NCBI RefSeq assembly: GCF_004197395.1
Contig: NZ_SELS01000007.1
Span: 183,908-247,907, forward strand
Length of the DNA stretch: 64,000 nt
Source of the DNA: Paraburkholderia sp. UYCP14C
Lineage (GTDB): Bacteria; Pseudomonadota; Gammaproteobacteria; Burkholderiales; Burkholderiaceae
Reading direction: 5' to 3'
Shown: one piece after another, positions 37,103 through 46,423 of the stretch
Layout of the letters: each line of letters opens with the position of its first letter
Numbering within the stretch: the stretch's first letter is position 1
Program-made: the position numbers and the translations under genes
Notes under the pieces: generated by a model
Database searches by the model: none
Seen by the model: only the letters and a program-made list of their open reading frames with translations
Told to the model about the DNA's origin: nothing

Positions 37103-37138
37103 AAACGGGCTCCGCGACGCGGAGCCCGTTTTGTTTTT
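37103..37138 (+). terminator. Rho-independent terminator
   Basis: AAACGGGCTCCGCG pairs with CGCGGAGCCCGTTT and is followed by TGTTTTT. It ends the amino-acid binding protein transcript. Confidence 0.8.
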
Positions 37139-37328
37139 ACGGCTCCACATCCGGCCACATGAAGCCACATCGTGCGGCATATCGGCTAAGATCGTGCGAG
37201 ACGCGGCGACCGGGAGACAGGTTGCCGCGGTCCGCGCACGCGGACCTCGCGCGCTCCCGGCGCGCACCTTTCCTCTTGCAATCAACCACATAGCGCGGCT
37301 GCCCGGAACGGGCCGCGAAGCCAATACC

Positions 37329-38444
37329 ATGCAAACCCAGACCCATCCGCTGATTGCCCCGTCGCTCGGCACCGCCCGCGAACTGACGAGTTTCCACTAC
37401 GGCCCCGGCGGCGGACAGAAAATCTATATCCAGTCGTCGCTGCACGCAGACGAGTTGCCCGGCATGCTGGTGTCGTGGTCGCTGCGGCGCAAGCTGGCCG
37501 CGCTCGAAGCCGCGGGCAAGTTGCGCGGCGAAGTCGTGGTCGTGCCGGTGCCGAATCCGATCGGCCTGAACCAGCATCTGCTCGGCCAGATGCTCGGCCG
37601 CTTCGAAACCGGCAGCGCGCAGAACTTCAACCGCAATTTCTACGACCTCGCGGAACTCGTGCAGCCGGTCATCGAGTCGCGTCTGAGCGGCGACATCGAC
37701 GCGAACCGCGCCGCGATCCGCGCGGCGATGCGCGAAGCGCTCGACGCGCAGCAGCCCACCACCGAACTCGGCTCGCAACGCCTCGCGCTGCAAAAGCTCT
37801 CGTACGACGCCGACGTCGTGCTCGATCTGCATTGCGACTGGGAAGCCGCGATGCACCTGTACACCAATCCGGACCTGTGGCCCGAAGTCGAGCCGCTCGC
37901 GCGCTATCTGGACGCGAAGGCGTCGCTGCTCGCGCTGAACTCGGTCGGCAATCCGTTCGACGAGATCCACAGCTTCTGCTGGTCGGATCTGCGCGGCCGT
38001 TTCGGCGAGCGCTTCCCGATCCCGAACGGCGGGATCTCGGTCACGATCGAGCTGCGCGGCCAGCGCGACGTGTCGTACGAACTCGCGGAAAAAGACGCGC
38101 AGGCGATCATCGAGTATCTGACCTCGCGCGGCGTGGTCGAAGGCGAGCCGGCGCCGCTGCCGCCGCTCGAATTCGCGGCGACGCCGCTCGCGGGCGCCGA
38201 ACCGCTCGTCGCACCGATGAGCGGCGTGCTCGTCTATCGCTGCGAAGTCGGCAAATGGGTGGACGTGGACCAGGAAATCGCCGACATCATCGATCCGTTG
38301 ACGGACCGCGTCGTCACGATCAAGAACACCGTGGCAGGCGTGCTGTACGCGCGGCATCTGGCGCGCTTCGCGACCGCCGGCCTCGAATTCGCGCGCATCG
38401 CCGGCGCGACGCCGTTCCGCAGCGGCTCGTTGCTGAGCAACTGA
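37329..38444 (+). CDS. Succinylglutamate desuccinylase/aspartoacylase family hydrolase
   Basis: A 371-residue zinc carboxypeptidase-like (M14/AstE) deacylase. Zinc ligands are H39 and E42 (SSLHADELPG) and the histidine of VLDLHCDWEAAMH; NFNRNFYDL and ITIELRGQRDV complete the site. The C-terminal about 80 residues form a biotinyl-lipoyl-like barrel (VAPMSGVLVYRCEVGKWVD), common in this subfamily. Together with the preceding binding protein it may handle N-acylated amino acids, which is inference. Confidence 0.82.
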   Translation: MQTQTHPLIAPSLGTARELTSFHYGPGGGQKIYIQSSLHADELPGMLVSWSLRRKLAALEAAGKLRGEVVVVPVPNPIGLNQHLLGQMLGRFETGSAQNFNRNFYDLAELVQPVIESRLSGDIDANRAAIRAAMREALDAQQPTTELGSQRLALQKLSYDADVVLDLHCDWEAAMHLYTNPDLWPEVEPLARYLDAKASLLALNSVGNPFDEIHSFCWSDLRGRFGERFPIPNGGISVTIELRGQRDVSYELAEKDAQAIIEYLTSRGVVEGEPAPLPPLEFAATPLAGAEPLVAPMSGVLVYRCEVGKWVDVDQEIADIIDPLTDRVVTIKNTVAGVLYARHLARFATAGLEFARIAGATPFRSGSLLSN

Positions 38445-38772
38445 CGCCCAGGCCGCTGCGACCGCCGGTCCTGTCGCGGCCGGCCATGTAACTAAATTTT
38501 CACGCATCAGCTGAAATAACCGATCGCCCGCCACCCGGCGGGCGATCTGCTGCCGCGCGCCCCGCCTTGTTTCAGGGTCGATCGACCCGCCCGCCACCGA
38601 TTCGCCCGCCACCAGCGCACACGCAAAGTGTCGCGTCGACACGACACCGTGAAAAGAATTTTTCAGTGTCACAGACCTTACTCAGCGTTCCCTTAAATTG
38701 CCGGCCATCGCGCGACATTGCCGCAGAGCAGCGCGTCGCGATCGCTTAAATTCGCTAACTCGGAGAAGTACC
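38445..38772 (+). other. 328-bp porin leader region
   Basis: A GC-rich hairpin GATCGCCCGCC-ACCC-GGCGGGCGATC (38522-38547) without a T-run follows the hydrolase gene. AT-richer DNA at 38645-38700 probably carries the porin promoter. GGAGAA (38762-38767) is the porin ribosome binding site. No gene is seen. Confidence 0.45.
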
Positions 38773-39951
38773 TTGAACAAGAAAATCCTGACCGCCGCTA
38801 CGTTTGCCGTCTTCGCCTCCGCCGCTCACGCACAAAGCAGCGTCACGCTGTACGGCCTGATCGACGCGGGTATCAGCTACGTAAACAACTCGAAAACGGC
38901 CACCGGCCACAGCAGCCTGACCAAGTACGACGACGGCGTCGCAAACGGCAGCCGTTGGGGCCTGCGTGGCTCGGAAGACCTCGGTAACGGCCTGAAGGCG
39001 CTGTTCGTGTTGGAGAACGGCTTCAACAGCGGCAACGGCACCGCCGGCCAGGGCGGCGCGATGTTCGGCCGCCAGGCGTTCGTTGGTCTGTCGCAGAATA
39101 ACGTCGGCTCGCTGACGTTCGGCCGCCAGTACTCGTTCTCGACCGATTACCTCGGCTCCAACTACGCAACCGGCGGCCTGACCGTCGCGGGTAACTACGC
39201 GTACCACATCAACGACGTCGACCAGCTCACGTCGAGCCGTATCAACAACTCGGTTAAGTTCAGCAGCGCGAACTTCTCCGGCCTGACCTTCGGCGCGATG
39301 TACGGCTTCTCGAACACGGCTGGCGGCTTCGCCGGCACGCCGGCTACGGGCACGGCCGCTGCCCCGGTGGCAGGTTCGTCGCGCGCTTACAGCTTCGGCG
39401 CGAACTACGCGAACGGCCCGTTCGGTATCGGCGCGGCGTACACGGACATCCGTTACCCGGGCCAGGCATCGCCGGCCTTCTCGACTTCGCTGGCTAACGT
39501 CACCTTCCCGACGGTCGGTAACGGCCAGATCCAGGATCTGCGCACGGTCGGCGTCGGCGGCCGCTACGCTTTCGGTCCGGCAACGCTGTGGGCCCTGTAC
39601 ACGAACACGCGCCTCGCCCCGATCTCGGGTCAGTCGACCACGTACGCCGCGTACGAAGCAGGTGCGAAGTACGCAGTCACGCCGGCGATCACGGCAGGCG
39701 CGGGCTACACGTACATGCACCTGAGCGGCGCGAACGTCGGTCACTGGAACCAGGTGAACCTGAGCGGCGACTACGCGCTGTCGAAGCGCACTGACGTGTA
39801 CGTTCTGGGCATCTATCAGATCGCGTCGGGCCGCAACGGCACGCAGGATCTGCAGGCACAGATCGGTTCGAGCACGAGCTACTTCAGCACGTCGGGCGTC
39901 GGTGCCGACAACCAGTTGGCGTTCCGTGTCGGTCTGCGTCACAAGTTCTAA
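38773..39951 (+). CDS. Gram-negative general porin (TTG start)
   Basis: A 392-residue trimeric outer-membrane porin of the Burkholderiales OpcP/Omp38 type. Signal peptide NKKILTAATFAVFASAAHA is followed by the mature start QSSVTLYGLIDAGISYVNN; the L3-type motif and alternating beta strands follow; the C-terminal strand ends LAFRVGLRHKF with terminal Phe for BAM recognition. The start codon is TTG, chosen because GGAGAA lies 6 bp upstream and the signal peptide begins exactly there. Strong codon bias (AAC, TAC, GGC) suggests high expression. Confidence 0.92.
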   Translation: MNKKILTAATFAVFASAAHAQSSVTLYGLIDAGISYVNNSKTATGHSSLTKYDDGVANGSRWGLRGSEDLGNGLKALFVLENGFNSGNGTAGQGGAMFGRQAFVGLSQNNVGSLTFGRQYSFSTDYLGSNYATGGLTVAGNYAYHINDVDQLTSSRINNSVKFSSANFSGLTFGAMYGFSNTAGGFAGTPATGTAAAPVAGSSRAYSFGANYANGPFGIGAAYTDIRYPGQASPAFSTSLANVTFPTVGNGQIQDLRTVGVGGRYAFGPATLWALYTNTRLAPISGQSTTYAAYEAGAKYAVTPAITAGAGYTYMHLSGANVGHWNQVNLSGDYALSKRTDVYVLGIYQIASGRNGTQDLQAQIGSSTSYFSTSGVGADNQLAFRVGLRHKF

Positions 39952-40004
39952 GCAGACGGTTCGCGGTGGGGGACACGTGTGTTCCCTGCTTGGTTGAATC
40001 GAAC

Positions 40005-40035
40005 AAAAGCGCCCTACGGGGCGCTTTTTCTTTGG
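40005..40035. terminator. Bidirectional Rho-independent terminator
   Basis: AAAAGCGCCC-TAC-GGGGCGCTTTTT with T-rich flank on both strands lies between the convergent porin and LysR genes. Confidence 0.85.
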
Positions 40036-40045
40036 CGGCGCGAAA

Positions 40046-40960
40046 TCAGTCGAGCAAGGCTGGATTCTCGATCGCGCCCATCAGCAATTCGACGAACGCC
40101 TGCATCACGCGCGGCAATGTGCGCCCCGCCATCGTCTGTACCTGCAATGTGCGCTGATGAAGCTCGGCATTACTGATCGGTATCACGGCGAAGCCATCCG
40201 CTTCGAGTCTGCCGCGCACGGTCAGCAAACCGGTGATCGTGACCGCGTCGGTTTGCAGCACGAAACTGTGCAGCGCCGCGTGATAGTTGCTGACGAACAC
40301 CGGATCGAACACGAGCCCTTCGAGACTGCATGCGATATCGAATAGCTGGCGGATCGTCACGCCCGGTCCGTTGATCGCGAGCGGCCACGGCAGCAGATCG
40401 GCAAGCGACACGGAATCGCGTGTTCCCAGCGGATGACCGCGCCGCACCAGCGCGAAGATCGGCGCGCGCTGCGAATACAGCACGTTGATGTCCTGTTCTG
40501 GCGCCATGCTGAAGCACACCGCGATATCGGTGGTGCCGTCGCGCACGCGCTGCGTCGCGACCGACGGCGCCGATACGTCGAGCTGAAAATGCGTGGCCGG
40601 ATGCGAGCGCAGAAAACGCGCGAATACCTGCGGCAGAAAGTGCGGCGCGACGCCCTCCGAGCTCGCGACGCGAATCGTCGCGCGGCCGCCGTTGCTCAGG
40701 CCGCGAATCTCCTCGGTCACGCGCTCCGCGTCGAGCAGGCTGCGCCGCGCGTAATCGGCGAGCAGCCGCCCCGCGTCGCTGAGCACCATGCCGCGCGGAC
40801 GCCGCTCGAACAGCGCCGCGCCGACCTCTTCCTCCAGCTTCGCGATCTGCCGGCTCAGCGCCGACACCGCGACATACAGGTTCCCCGATGCCTTGCTGAG
40901 CGAGCCGCTGCGCACGACCTCGAGAAAGTAGCGCAGCGCGGTGTTATCGATTTGAGTCAT
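40046..40960 (-). CDS. LysR-family transcriptional regulator
   Basis: A 304-residue LysR protein with helix-turn-helix LRYFLEVVRSGSLSKASGNL plus YVAVSALSRQIAKLEEEVGA and an effector domain from about residue 90. The ATG at 40960 has GGA 6 bp upstream; an ATG 6 bp earlier is also possible. Divergent from the MHS transporter it probably regulates. Confidence 0.87.
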   Translation of the reverse strand: MTQIDNTALRYFLEVVRSGSLSKASGNLYVAVSALSRQIAKLEEEVGAALFERRPRGMVLSDAGRLLADYARRSLLDAERVTEEIRGLSNGGRATIRVASSEGVAPHFLPQVFARFLRSHPATHFQLDVSAPSVATQRVRDGTTDIAVCFSMAPEQDINVLYSQRAPIFALVRRGHPLGTRDSVSLADLLPWPLAINGPGVTIRQLFDIACSLEGLVFDPVFVSNYHAALHSFVLQTDAVTITGLLTVRGRLEADGFAVIPISNAELHQRTLQVQTMAGRTLPRVMQAFVELLMGAIENPALLD

Positions 40961-40987
40961 CGCCATTCCGCTTTGCCGTTTCGGCAA

Positions 40988-41025
40988 CGATATCTGCCAA
41001 ATATTGTAATTGTCTATAAATATCG
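40988..41025. promoter_or_regulatory. AT-rich dyad CGATAT-N26-ATATCG in the LysR/transporter divergent region
   Basis: CGATAT (40988-40993) and ATATCG (41020-41025) flank an AT-rich core containing CCAAATATTGTAATTG. Position and form fit a LysR recognition/activation site. Confidence 0.45.
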
Positions 41026-41104
41026 TCCACCCCAAGATCGCGGCACAGGCTTCGAATCCCGCGCCCGCGCCGCGCGCCCACACACGCCGCCAAAGGACTT
41101 CGTC

Positions 41105-42397
41105 ATGAGCATGGACTCCGTTACCACCGCCGACGCGCTCGCGCGGCACACCTCGCGCTCGAGCGTATCGCGGCTGATTCTCGCGACCTCGATCGGCAAC
41201 GCGCTGGAGTTCTACGATCTGGTCGTGTACGGCTACTTCGCGGCCGTGCTGTCCCGCACGTTTTTTCCGGTCCATGACCGCACCGTGTCGCTTCTGCTCA
41301 CGCTCGGCACCTTCGCACTGTCGTATCTCGCGCGACCGATCGGTGCGCTCGCGCTCGGCTCGTTCAGCGACCGCAAAGGCCGCAAGGCATCGCTAACTTT
41401 GTCGATTGCGATGATGACGCTCGGCACCGGCATGATCGCGTTGATGCCGTCGTATGCGACGATCGGCGTGCTCGCGCCGATCGGCGTATTCGCGTCGCGG
41501 CTGTTGCAGGGATTCTCGGCGGGCGGCGAGTTCGGCAGCTCGACCGCGTTTCTGATCGAACATGCGCCGGAGCGCAAAGGCTTCATGGCGAGCTGGCAGT
41601 TTTCCAGCCAGGGCGCGAGCACCCTGCTCGCGTCGCTGTTCGGCGCGGTGCTGACGAGCACGCTGACGACCGAGCAACTCGAAGGCTGGGGCTGGCGCAT
41701 TCCATTCCTGTTCGGCATGCTGATCGGTCCGGTCGGGCTGTACATTCGCCGCCGCATCGACGAAACGCCGGAGTTCGAGCGCGCGGAGAAATCCGCCGCG
41801 CCGGTGCGCGAACTGCTCGCGACGCAAAAGGAACAGGTGCTCGTGTCGATCGGCGCGCTCGTGCTGACCACCACGGCCAACTACATGCTGCTCTACATGC
41901 CGACCTACGCGGCGCGGCAACTCGGCCTCGCGCCGTCGTCCGGCTTCATCGCGACGCTCGCGGCCGGCCTCATCATGATGGTGCTCACGCCGATCGTGGG
42001 TCATCTGTCCGACAAGGTGGGGCGCGTTCGTATCATGCTCGTCGCCGGCGTGCTGTTCTTCGCGACCGTCTATCCGGCCTTCATGCTGATGAACGCGCAC
42101 CCGTCGCTCGGCTCGTTGCTGGCCGCGGTCACGTGGGTCGCGTTGCTGAAGGCAACCTACTTCGCGCCGATTCCTGCGTTGATGTCCGAGCTGTTCCCGA
42201 CCCGCACGCGCACGACCGGCATGGCGCTCGGCTACAACATCGGCACCACCGTGTTCGGCGGCTTCACGCCGCTCGCGGTCGCGGCGCTGATCGCGGCGAC
42301 CGGCAACAATCTCGCACCCGGCCTCTATCTGATGCTCGCGGCCGTGCTCAGCCTTTTCACCGTGATGTGGGCACGCGTGCGACTGCGCGTACGCTGA
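41105..42397 (+). CDS. MFS transporter, metabolite:H+ symporter family
   Basis: A 430-residue, 12-span MHS symporter. Family marks are SIGNALEFYDLVVYGYFAA, LGSFSDRKGRKASLTLS and LLQGFSAGGEFGSSTAFL. Citrate/dicarboxylate-type transport is most likely. It is followed 43 bp later by a serine hydrolase gene, suggesting uptake and hydrolysis of one compound. Confidence 0.86.
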   Translation: MSMDSVTTADALARHTSRSSVSRLILATSIGNALEFYDLVVYGYFAAVLSRTFFPVHDRTVSLLLTLGTFALSYLARPIGALALGSFSDRKGRKASLTLSIAMMTLGTGMIALMPSYATIGVLAPIGVFASRLLQGFSAGGEFGSSTAFLIEHAPERKGFMASWQFSSQGASTLLASLFGAVLTSTLTTEQLEGWGWRIPFLFGMLIGPVGLYIRRRIDETPEFERAEKSAAPVRELLATQKEQVLVSIGALVLTTTANYMLLYMPTYAARQLGLAPSSGFIATLAAGLIMMVLTPIVGHLSDKVGRVRIMLVAGVLFFATVYPAFMLMNAHPSLGSLLAAVTWVALLKATYFAPIPALMSELFPTRTRTTGMALGYNIGTTVFGGFTPLAVAALIAATGNNLAPGLYLMLAAVLSLFTVMWARVRLRVR

Positions 42398-42440
42398 GCC
42401 TTAGCCTCGCGGGTTTCGTTGAAACGACAGGACCTTATCC

Positions 42441-43493
42441 ATGCAAGACCGTTTGCAGCAAGCCGTGCAGTTCGCGGTGGATCATGAATCGCTTTGGGAC
42501 CGCCACGTGGGTGGCAATTGGGGTGTGCACGTGAACGACCCGCCGCCATGGAACAGGCTGCTCGGGCCCGTGCATGATCGCGGGCCGGTGTCCGGCGCGA
42601 TCGCCGTCGACGGCCGCGTGCTGACGAGTTGGGGCGAACCGGATCGCGCCGATCTGACCTTCAGTGTCGCGAAGATGTATCTCGCGCTGCTCGCCGGTGT
42701 CGCGCACGATCGCGGCCTGTTGCCCGACGTCGACGAACCGGTGCGCGTGCGCGTGCCCAACATCGGCTTCGACGACGAACACAACGCGCCGATCACGTGG
42801 GCGCATCTGCTGCAGCAAACGAGCGAATGGCGCGGCACGTACTTCGGTTTGTCGGATCAGGCGGATCACTACCGCGCGGTCAATTTCGCCGCGCCGCCCG
42901 ATGGCAAAAAAGGCGACCTGCGTCCGCCGCAACGGCCGGGCAGCTACTGGGAATACAACGACGTCCGCATCAACCAGCTCTCGCTCGCGCTGCTGCATCT
43001 GTTTCGTCAGCCGCTGCCCGAGGTGTTCCGCGAAGCGATCATGCGACCTTCCGGTGCGAGCGAAAACTGGCAATGGGTCGGCTACGACGACGCGTGGATC
43101 GAGATCGACGGACGACGCATGCAGTCGGTGCCGGGCGGCACGCACTGGGGCGGCGGCATGTCGGTCAGCGCGAACGACCAGTTGAAGGTCGCGCAGATGC
43201 TGCTCGACGACGGCGTCGCGAACGGCCGGCGCGTGCTGTCGTCCGAATGGATCGCGCGCATGCGCACGCCGTGCGCGATCGCGCCATTCTATGGCTACCT
43301 CGTATGGCTCAACACCGGGCGCAAGGTGTTTCCGAACGTGCCGGAGTCGAGCTATTTCGGCGTCGGCGCCGGCAGTTCGTTCACGTGGGTCGAACCGGAG
43401 CGGCGCATGACGGCGGTCGTGCGCTGGCTGAATCCGGCCGCGGCGAACGAGTTTTTCGGGCTCGTGCTCGACGCGGTCGACAACCTCGGCTGA
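42441..43493 (+). CDS. Serine hydrolase, class C beta-lactamase/esterase family
   Basis: A 350-residue hydrolase with no signal peptide, hence cytoplasmic. The nucleophile is S75 in SVAK (75-78), and the second motif is YND in YWEYNDVRIN. The third motif (KTG-like) is replaced by a region around GTHWGGGMSV. It is more likely an esterase or amide hydrolase for a compound imported by the adjacent MHS transporter than an antibiotic-resistance enzyme. Confidence 0.82.
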   Translation: MQDRLQQAVQFAVDHESLWDRHVGGNWGVHVNDPPPWNRLLGPVHDRGPVSGAIAVDGRVLTSWGEPDRADLTFSVAKMYLALLAGVAHDRGLLPDVDEPVRVRVPNIGFDDEHNAPITWAHLLQQTSEWRGTYFGLSDQADHYRAVNFAAPPDGKKGDLRPPQRPGSYWEYNDVRINQLSLALLHLFRQPLPEVFREAIMRPSGASENWQWVGYDDAWIEIDGRRMQSVPGGTHWGGGMSVSANDQLKVAQMLLDDGVANGRRVLSSEWIARMRTPCAIAPFYGYLVWLNTGRKVFPNVPESSYFGVGAGSSFTWVEPERRMTAVVRWLNPAAANEFFGLVLDAVDNLG

Positions 43494-43494
43494 C

Positions 43495-43533
43495 AAAAAA
43501 ACGCGGGCGATGCACGAAGAGTGCATCGCCCGC
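43495..43533. terminator. Terminator between convergent serine hydrolase and dehydratase genes
   Basis: GCGGGCGATGCAC (43503-43515), GAAGA loop, GTGCATCGCCCGC (43521-43533). The A-run at 43495-43501 gives a T-run for the minus strand, so it is strongest as terminator of the dehydratase gene. Confidence 0.8.
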
Positions 43534-43571
43534 ATTGTCATGGGTCGAGCCGTTGCCGCTGCAACGGCGGG

Positions 43572-45305
43572 TCAGTGCGAATGCCGCGGCACCTCGGAAC
43601 CTCGACACCCAACGAGGAAGTCGAGATCGCAACCCTCATCGGCCTGCAGCACGTGATCGATATACAGGCGCCGGTAGCCGCCACCTTCCGGCGGCGCCGG
43701 CGGCACATGCTTCGCGAGGCGGCGCTCGAGTTCCGCATCGCTGATATCGAGGTGCAGCGTGCCCGCGTCGCAATCGAGTTCGATCCAGTCGCCGTCCTGC
43801 ACCGCGGCGAGCGGGCCGCCGGCCGCCGCTTCCGGCGTCACGTGCAGCACCACGGTGCCGTATGCGGTGCCGCTCATGCGCGCATCGGAGATGCGCACCA
43901 TGTCTTTCACGCCCTGCTTCAGCAGCTTCGGCGGCAGGCCCATGTTGCCGACCTCGGCCATGCCCGGGTAACCCTTCGGCCCGCAGTTCTTCATCACCAG
44001 CACCGAGTTCGCATCGACGTCGAGCGTTTCGTCGACGATGCGCGCCTTGTAATGCTCGAAGTTCTCGAACACGACCGCGCGTCCGCGATGCTTGAGCAAC
44101 TCGGGCGTCGCCGCCGACGGCTTCAGCACCGCGCCGCGCGGCGCGAGATTGCCGCGCAGCACGCGGATGCCGCCATCGGCGACGAGCGGCTTGTCCAGCG
44201 GACGAATCACTTCGTCGTTGGTGTTGGGCGCATCCTTCACGTTGTCCCACAGCGACTTGCCGTTGACCGTCAACGCGTCCGGATGCGGCAGCAGGTTCGC
44301 TTCGCCGAGCCGGCGCAGCACGGCCGGCAGGCCGCCCGCGTAATAAAACTCTTCCATCAGGAAACGGCCCGACGGCATCAGGTCGACGATCGTCGGCGTG
44401 TCGCGGCCGATGCGCACCCAGTCGTCGAGTTCGAGATCGATACCGATGCGCCCCGCGATCGCCTTCAGATGAATCACCGCATTGGTCGAGCCGCCGATCG
44501 CCGCATTGACGCGGATTGCGTTCGTGAACGCCTCGCGCGTGAGGATCTTCGACAGCTTCAGGTCTTCGAGCGCCATCTCGACGATGCGGATGCCCGACAT
44601 ATGCGCGAGCACGTAGCGGCGCGAGTCGACCGCGGGAATCGCCGCGTTGTGCGGCAGCGACGTGCCGAGCGCCTCGGCCATGCAGGCCATCGTCGACGCG
44701 GTGCCCATCGTGTTGCAGGTGCCCGCCGAGCGCGACATGCCCGCCTCGGCCGATAGAAACTGATGCAGATCGATCTCGCCGGCCTTCAGCGATTCGTGCA
44801 GTTGCCACACCGCGGTACCCGAGCCGATGTTCCTGCCGTCGAGCTTGCCGTTCAGCATCGGGCCGCCGGTCACGACGATCGCCGGCACGTCGCAGCTCGC
44901 CGCGCCCATCAGCAGCGCGGGGGTCGTCTTGTCGCAGCCGGTCAGCAGCACGACCGCGTCGATCGGATTGCCGCGGATCGCCTCCTCGACATCCATCGCC
45001 GCGAGATTGCGCGTCAGCATCGCGGTCGGACGCAGATTCGATTCGCCGTTCGAAAACACCGGGAACTCGACCGGGAAGCCACCCGCTTCGTAGACGCCTC
45101 GCTTCACGTGCTCGGCGAGCTTGCGAAAGTGCGCGTTGCACGGCGTCAGCTCGGACCACGTGTTGCAGATACCAATCACGGGACGCCCGTCGAACTCGTG
45201 ATCGGGAATGCCCTGATTCTTCATCCAGCTTCGATACATGAAGCCGTTCTTGTCAGCCGTACCGAACCACTCGGCCGAGCGCAGTTTCCGCTTTTTTTCC
45301 GACAT
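43572..45305 (-). CDS. IlvD/Edd-family sugar-acid dehydratase (L-arabonate dehydratase type)
   Basis: A 577-residue [2Fe-2S] dehydratase. Cluster ligands C56, C124 and C197 match, with a constant offset of 3, the C59/C127/C200 set of the Rhizobium L-arabinonate dehydratase. The RISDARMSGTAYGT block supplies the catalytic serine. It dehydrates L-arabonate (or D-fuconate/D-xylonate) to the 2-keto-3-deoxy acid. ATG at 45305 is used; an ATG 18 bp upstream is possible. No other arabinose-pathway gene is adjacent. Confidence 0.85.
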   Translation of the reverse strand: MSEKKRKLRSAEWFGTADKNGFMYRSWMKNQGIPDHEFDGRPVIGICNTWSELTPCNAHFRKLAEHVKRGVYEAGGFPVEFPVFSNGESNLRPTAMLTRNLAAMDVEEAIRGNPIDAVVLLTGCDKTTPALLMGAASCDVPAIVVTGGPMLNGKLDGRNIGSGTAVWQLHESLKAGEIDLHQFLSAEAGMSRSAGTCNTMGTASTMACMAEALGTSLPHNAAIPAVDSRRYVLAHMSGIRIVEMALEDLKLSKILTREAFTNAIRVNAAIGGSTNAVIHLKAIAGRIGIDLELDDWVRIGRDTPTIVDLMPSGRFLMEEFYYAGGLPAVLRRLGEANLLPHPDALTVNGKSLWDNVKDAPNTNDEVIRPLDKPLVADGGIRVLRGNLAPRGAVLKPSAATPELLKHRGRAVVFENFEHYKARIVDETLDVDANSVLVMKNCGPKGYPGMAEVGNMGLPPKLLKQGVKDMVRISDARMSGTAYGTVVLHVTPEAAAGGPLAAVQDGDWIELDCDAGTLHLDISDAELERRLAKHVPPAPPEGGGYRRLYIDHVLQADEGCDLDFLVGCRGSEVPRHSH

Positions 45306-45426
45306 GCTAGGTCCTTGATGCATGTGCCGGGACCCTCACCGGCATATTTGACTGAAGCGGCCCGCCCGACGCCACGGCGAAAAGCTGCCGCTCAGCGTGC
45401 AGGGATGCTGAAGTGTACGGAGCGGG

Positions 45427-45468
45427 TTGATATCTTTCCAATTATATTTTGGGCGATATCGATATCAA
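45427..45468. promoter_or_regulatory. Large dyad TTGATATC-N26-GATATCAA upstream of the dehydratase
   Basis: Arms 45427-45434 and 45461-45468 are perfect 8-bp inverted repeats enclosing CCAATTATATTTTGG, itself an imperfect dyad. It sits about 120-160 bp upstream of the dehydratase start in an otherwise GC-rich neighbourhood and is probably a regulator site plus promoter. Confidence 0.5.
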
Positions 45469-45549
45469 TTCTGGTATCCATCGACGGCGGCTGGCGGTGC
45501 GGTGCGGCTGACACGGCAATCCGGGCGAGCCGACCGTGCCGTGCCGGCT

Positions 45550-45990
45550 TCAGGCCTCGCCGGTATTCGCCTCACCGGCTGCCTTTTTACCGCTGGCTTT
45601 CGGTTGCGCGGAGCGGGCGTTCTTCTTCAGATGGCTGCGGTTGTAGTCGATCGCGGCGCGCACCAGCGCTTTCAGTGCGCGCTCGTCGACCTTGTCGCCC
45701 TCGAGGAAGTCGATCGCGCGCCGCGCGTTGCCTTCGAGGCCCGCGTTGAACAAACCGTGCGGGTCGGCCAGGCTCGCGCCGTGCGCGAAGGTCAGCTTGA
45801 CCTTGCCTTTATGCGCGTTGGCGACCGCGATCATGCCGTCGCACGACCAGACCGGGCTACCCATCCACTTGAACTCCTCGACGATGTGCGGGTCCGCCGC
45901 GAGCACGCATTGACGGATGCGAGCAAAGACTGCGCCGCGCCAGTCGGTGATCCCGGCGATCAATTCGTCGATACGTTCGGATGCGTTCAT
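45550..45990 (-). CDS. DUF1801 domain protein
   Basis: A 146-residue protein of the DUF1801/YdhG-like fold (ERIDELIAGI, IVEEFKWMGSPVWS, VANAHKGKVKLTFAHGA), with a Lys/Ala-rich disordered tail from about residue 118. Function is unknown for the family. The tail composition resembles nucleic-acid-binding extensions. Confidence 0.8.
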   Translation of the reverse strand: MNASERIDELIAGITDWRGAVFARIRQCVLAADPHIVEEFKWMGSPVWSCDGMIAVANAHKGKVKLTFAHGASLADPHGLFNAGLEGNARRAIDFLEGDKVDERALKALVRAAIDYNRSHLKKNARSAQPKASGKKAAGEANTGEA

Positions 45991-46204
45991 TGGGGCGAGG
46001 TCCTCGCAAGAGGGAATAGGAAGCAGCAAACCAGTAGGATGCTGTAACAACCAGACCATTCTAGTCGCCCCTCGAATTCGGGGTTGGCGCACGACCGATC
46101 CGCGATTTCGACGAGCACGCCAGCGGACACTTTGCAGAAATATCGTGAGCCGCGTTCGTGCTCGAACACCGCGGTTTTCTTCGCGACGCCTGATGCGGCC
46201 AATC

Positions 46205-46345
46205 GACCGGATAGCCCGCCGCGTCGTCGACCACGATGTCGAAGCCGGGGCGCTTCAGAAACCAGCTCGCGCCGCGTCCCGCAACCGTGCAGCCCAGATG
46301 TCGTTCGAAGAACGTCGCGGTCGCGGCGGCGTCGGATGAGGGGGA
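46205..46345 (-). pseudogene. Remnant of a VOC/glyoxalase-family gene
   Basis: In one minus-strand frame the translation reads AATATFFERHLGCTVAGRG then SWFLKRPGFDIVVDDA, the hallmark of a vicinal-oxygen-chelate N-terminal half. It has no start codon in place, and the frame degenerates after WPHQASRRK. Downstream DNA to 45991 shows no continuing domain in that frame. It is interpreted as a decayed fragment in the 433-bp gap between the DUF1801 and LuxR genes. Confidence 0.4.
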
Positions 46346-46423
46346 CGGGCGTTTGTGGAGACGTCCGATGATCGCGGGGATGGTCTGCTCGCGGTTGCCT
46401 ATCCCTTGGCGAGGGGTGCACCA

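Noticed and set aside
38522-38547. Strong hairpin after the AstE-like hydrolase as a Rho-independent terminator
   Set aside because: The stem is perfect, but no T-run follows on either strand, so it was noted only in the leader description.
42441-43493. Antibiotic-resistance beta-lactamase
   Set aside because: Only the SxxK and YxN motifs are shared; there is no signal peptide or clear KTG motif, and the metabolic neighbours favour an esterase or amidase role.
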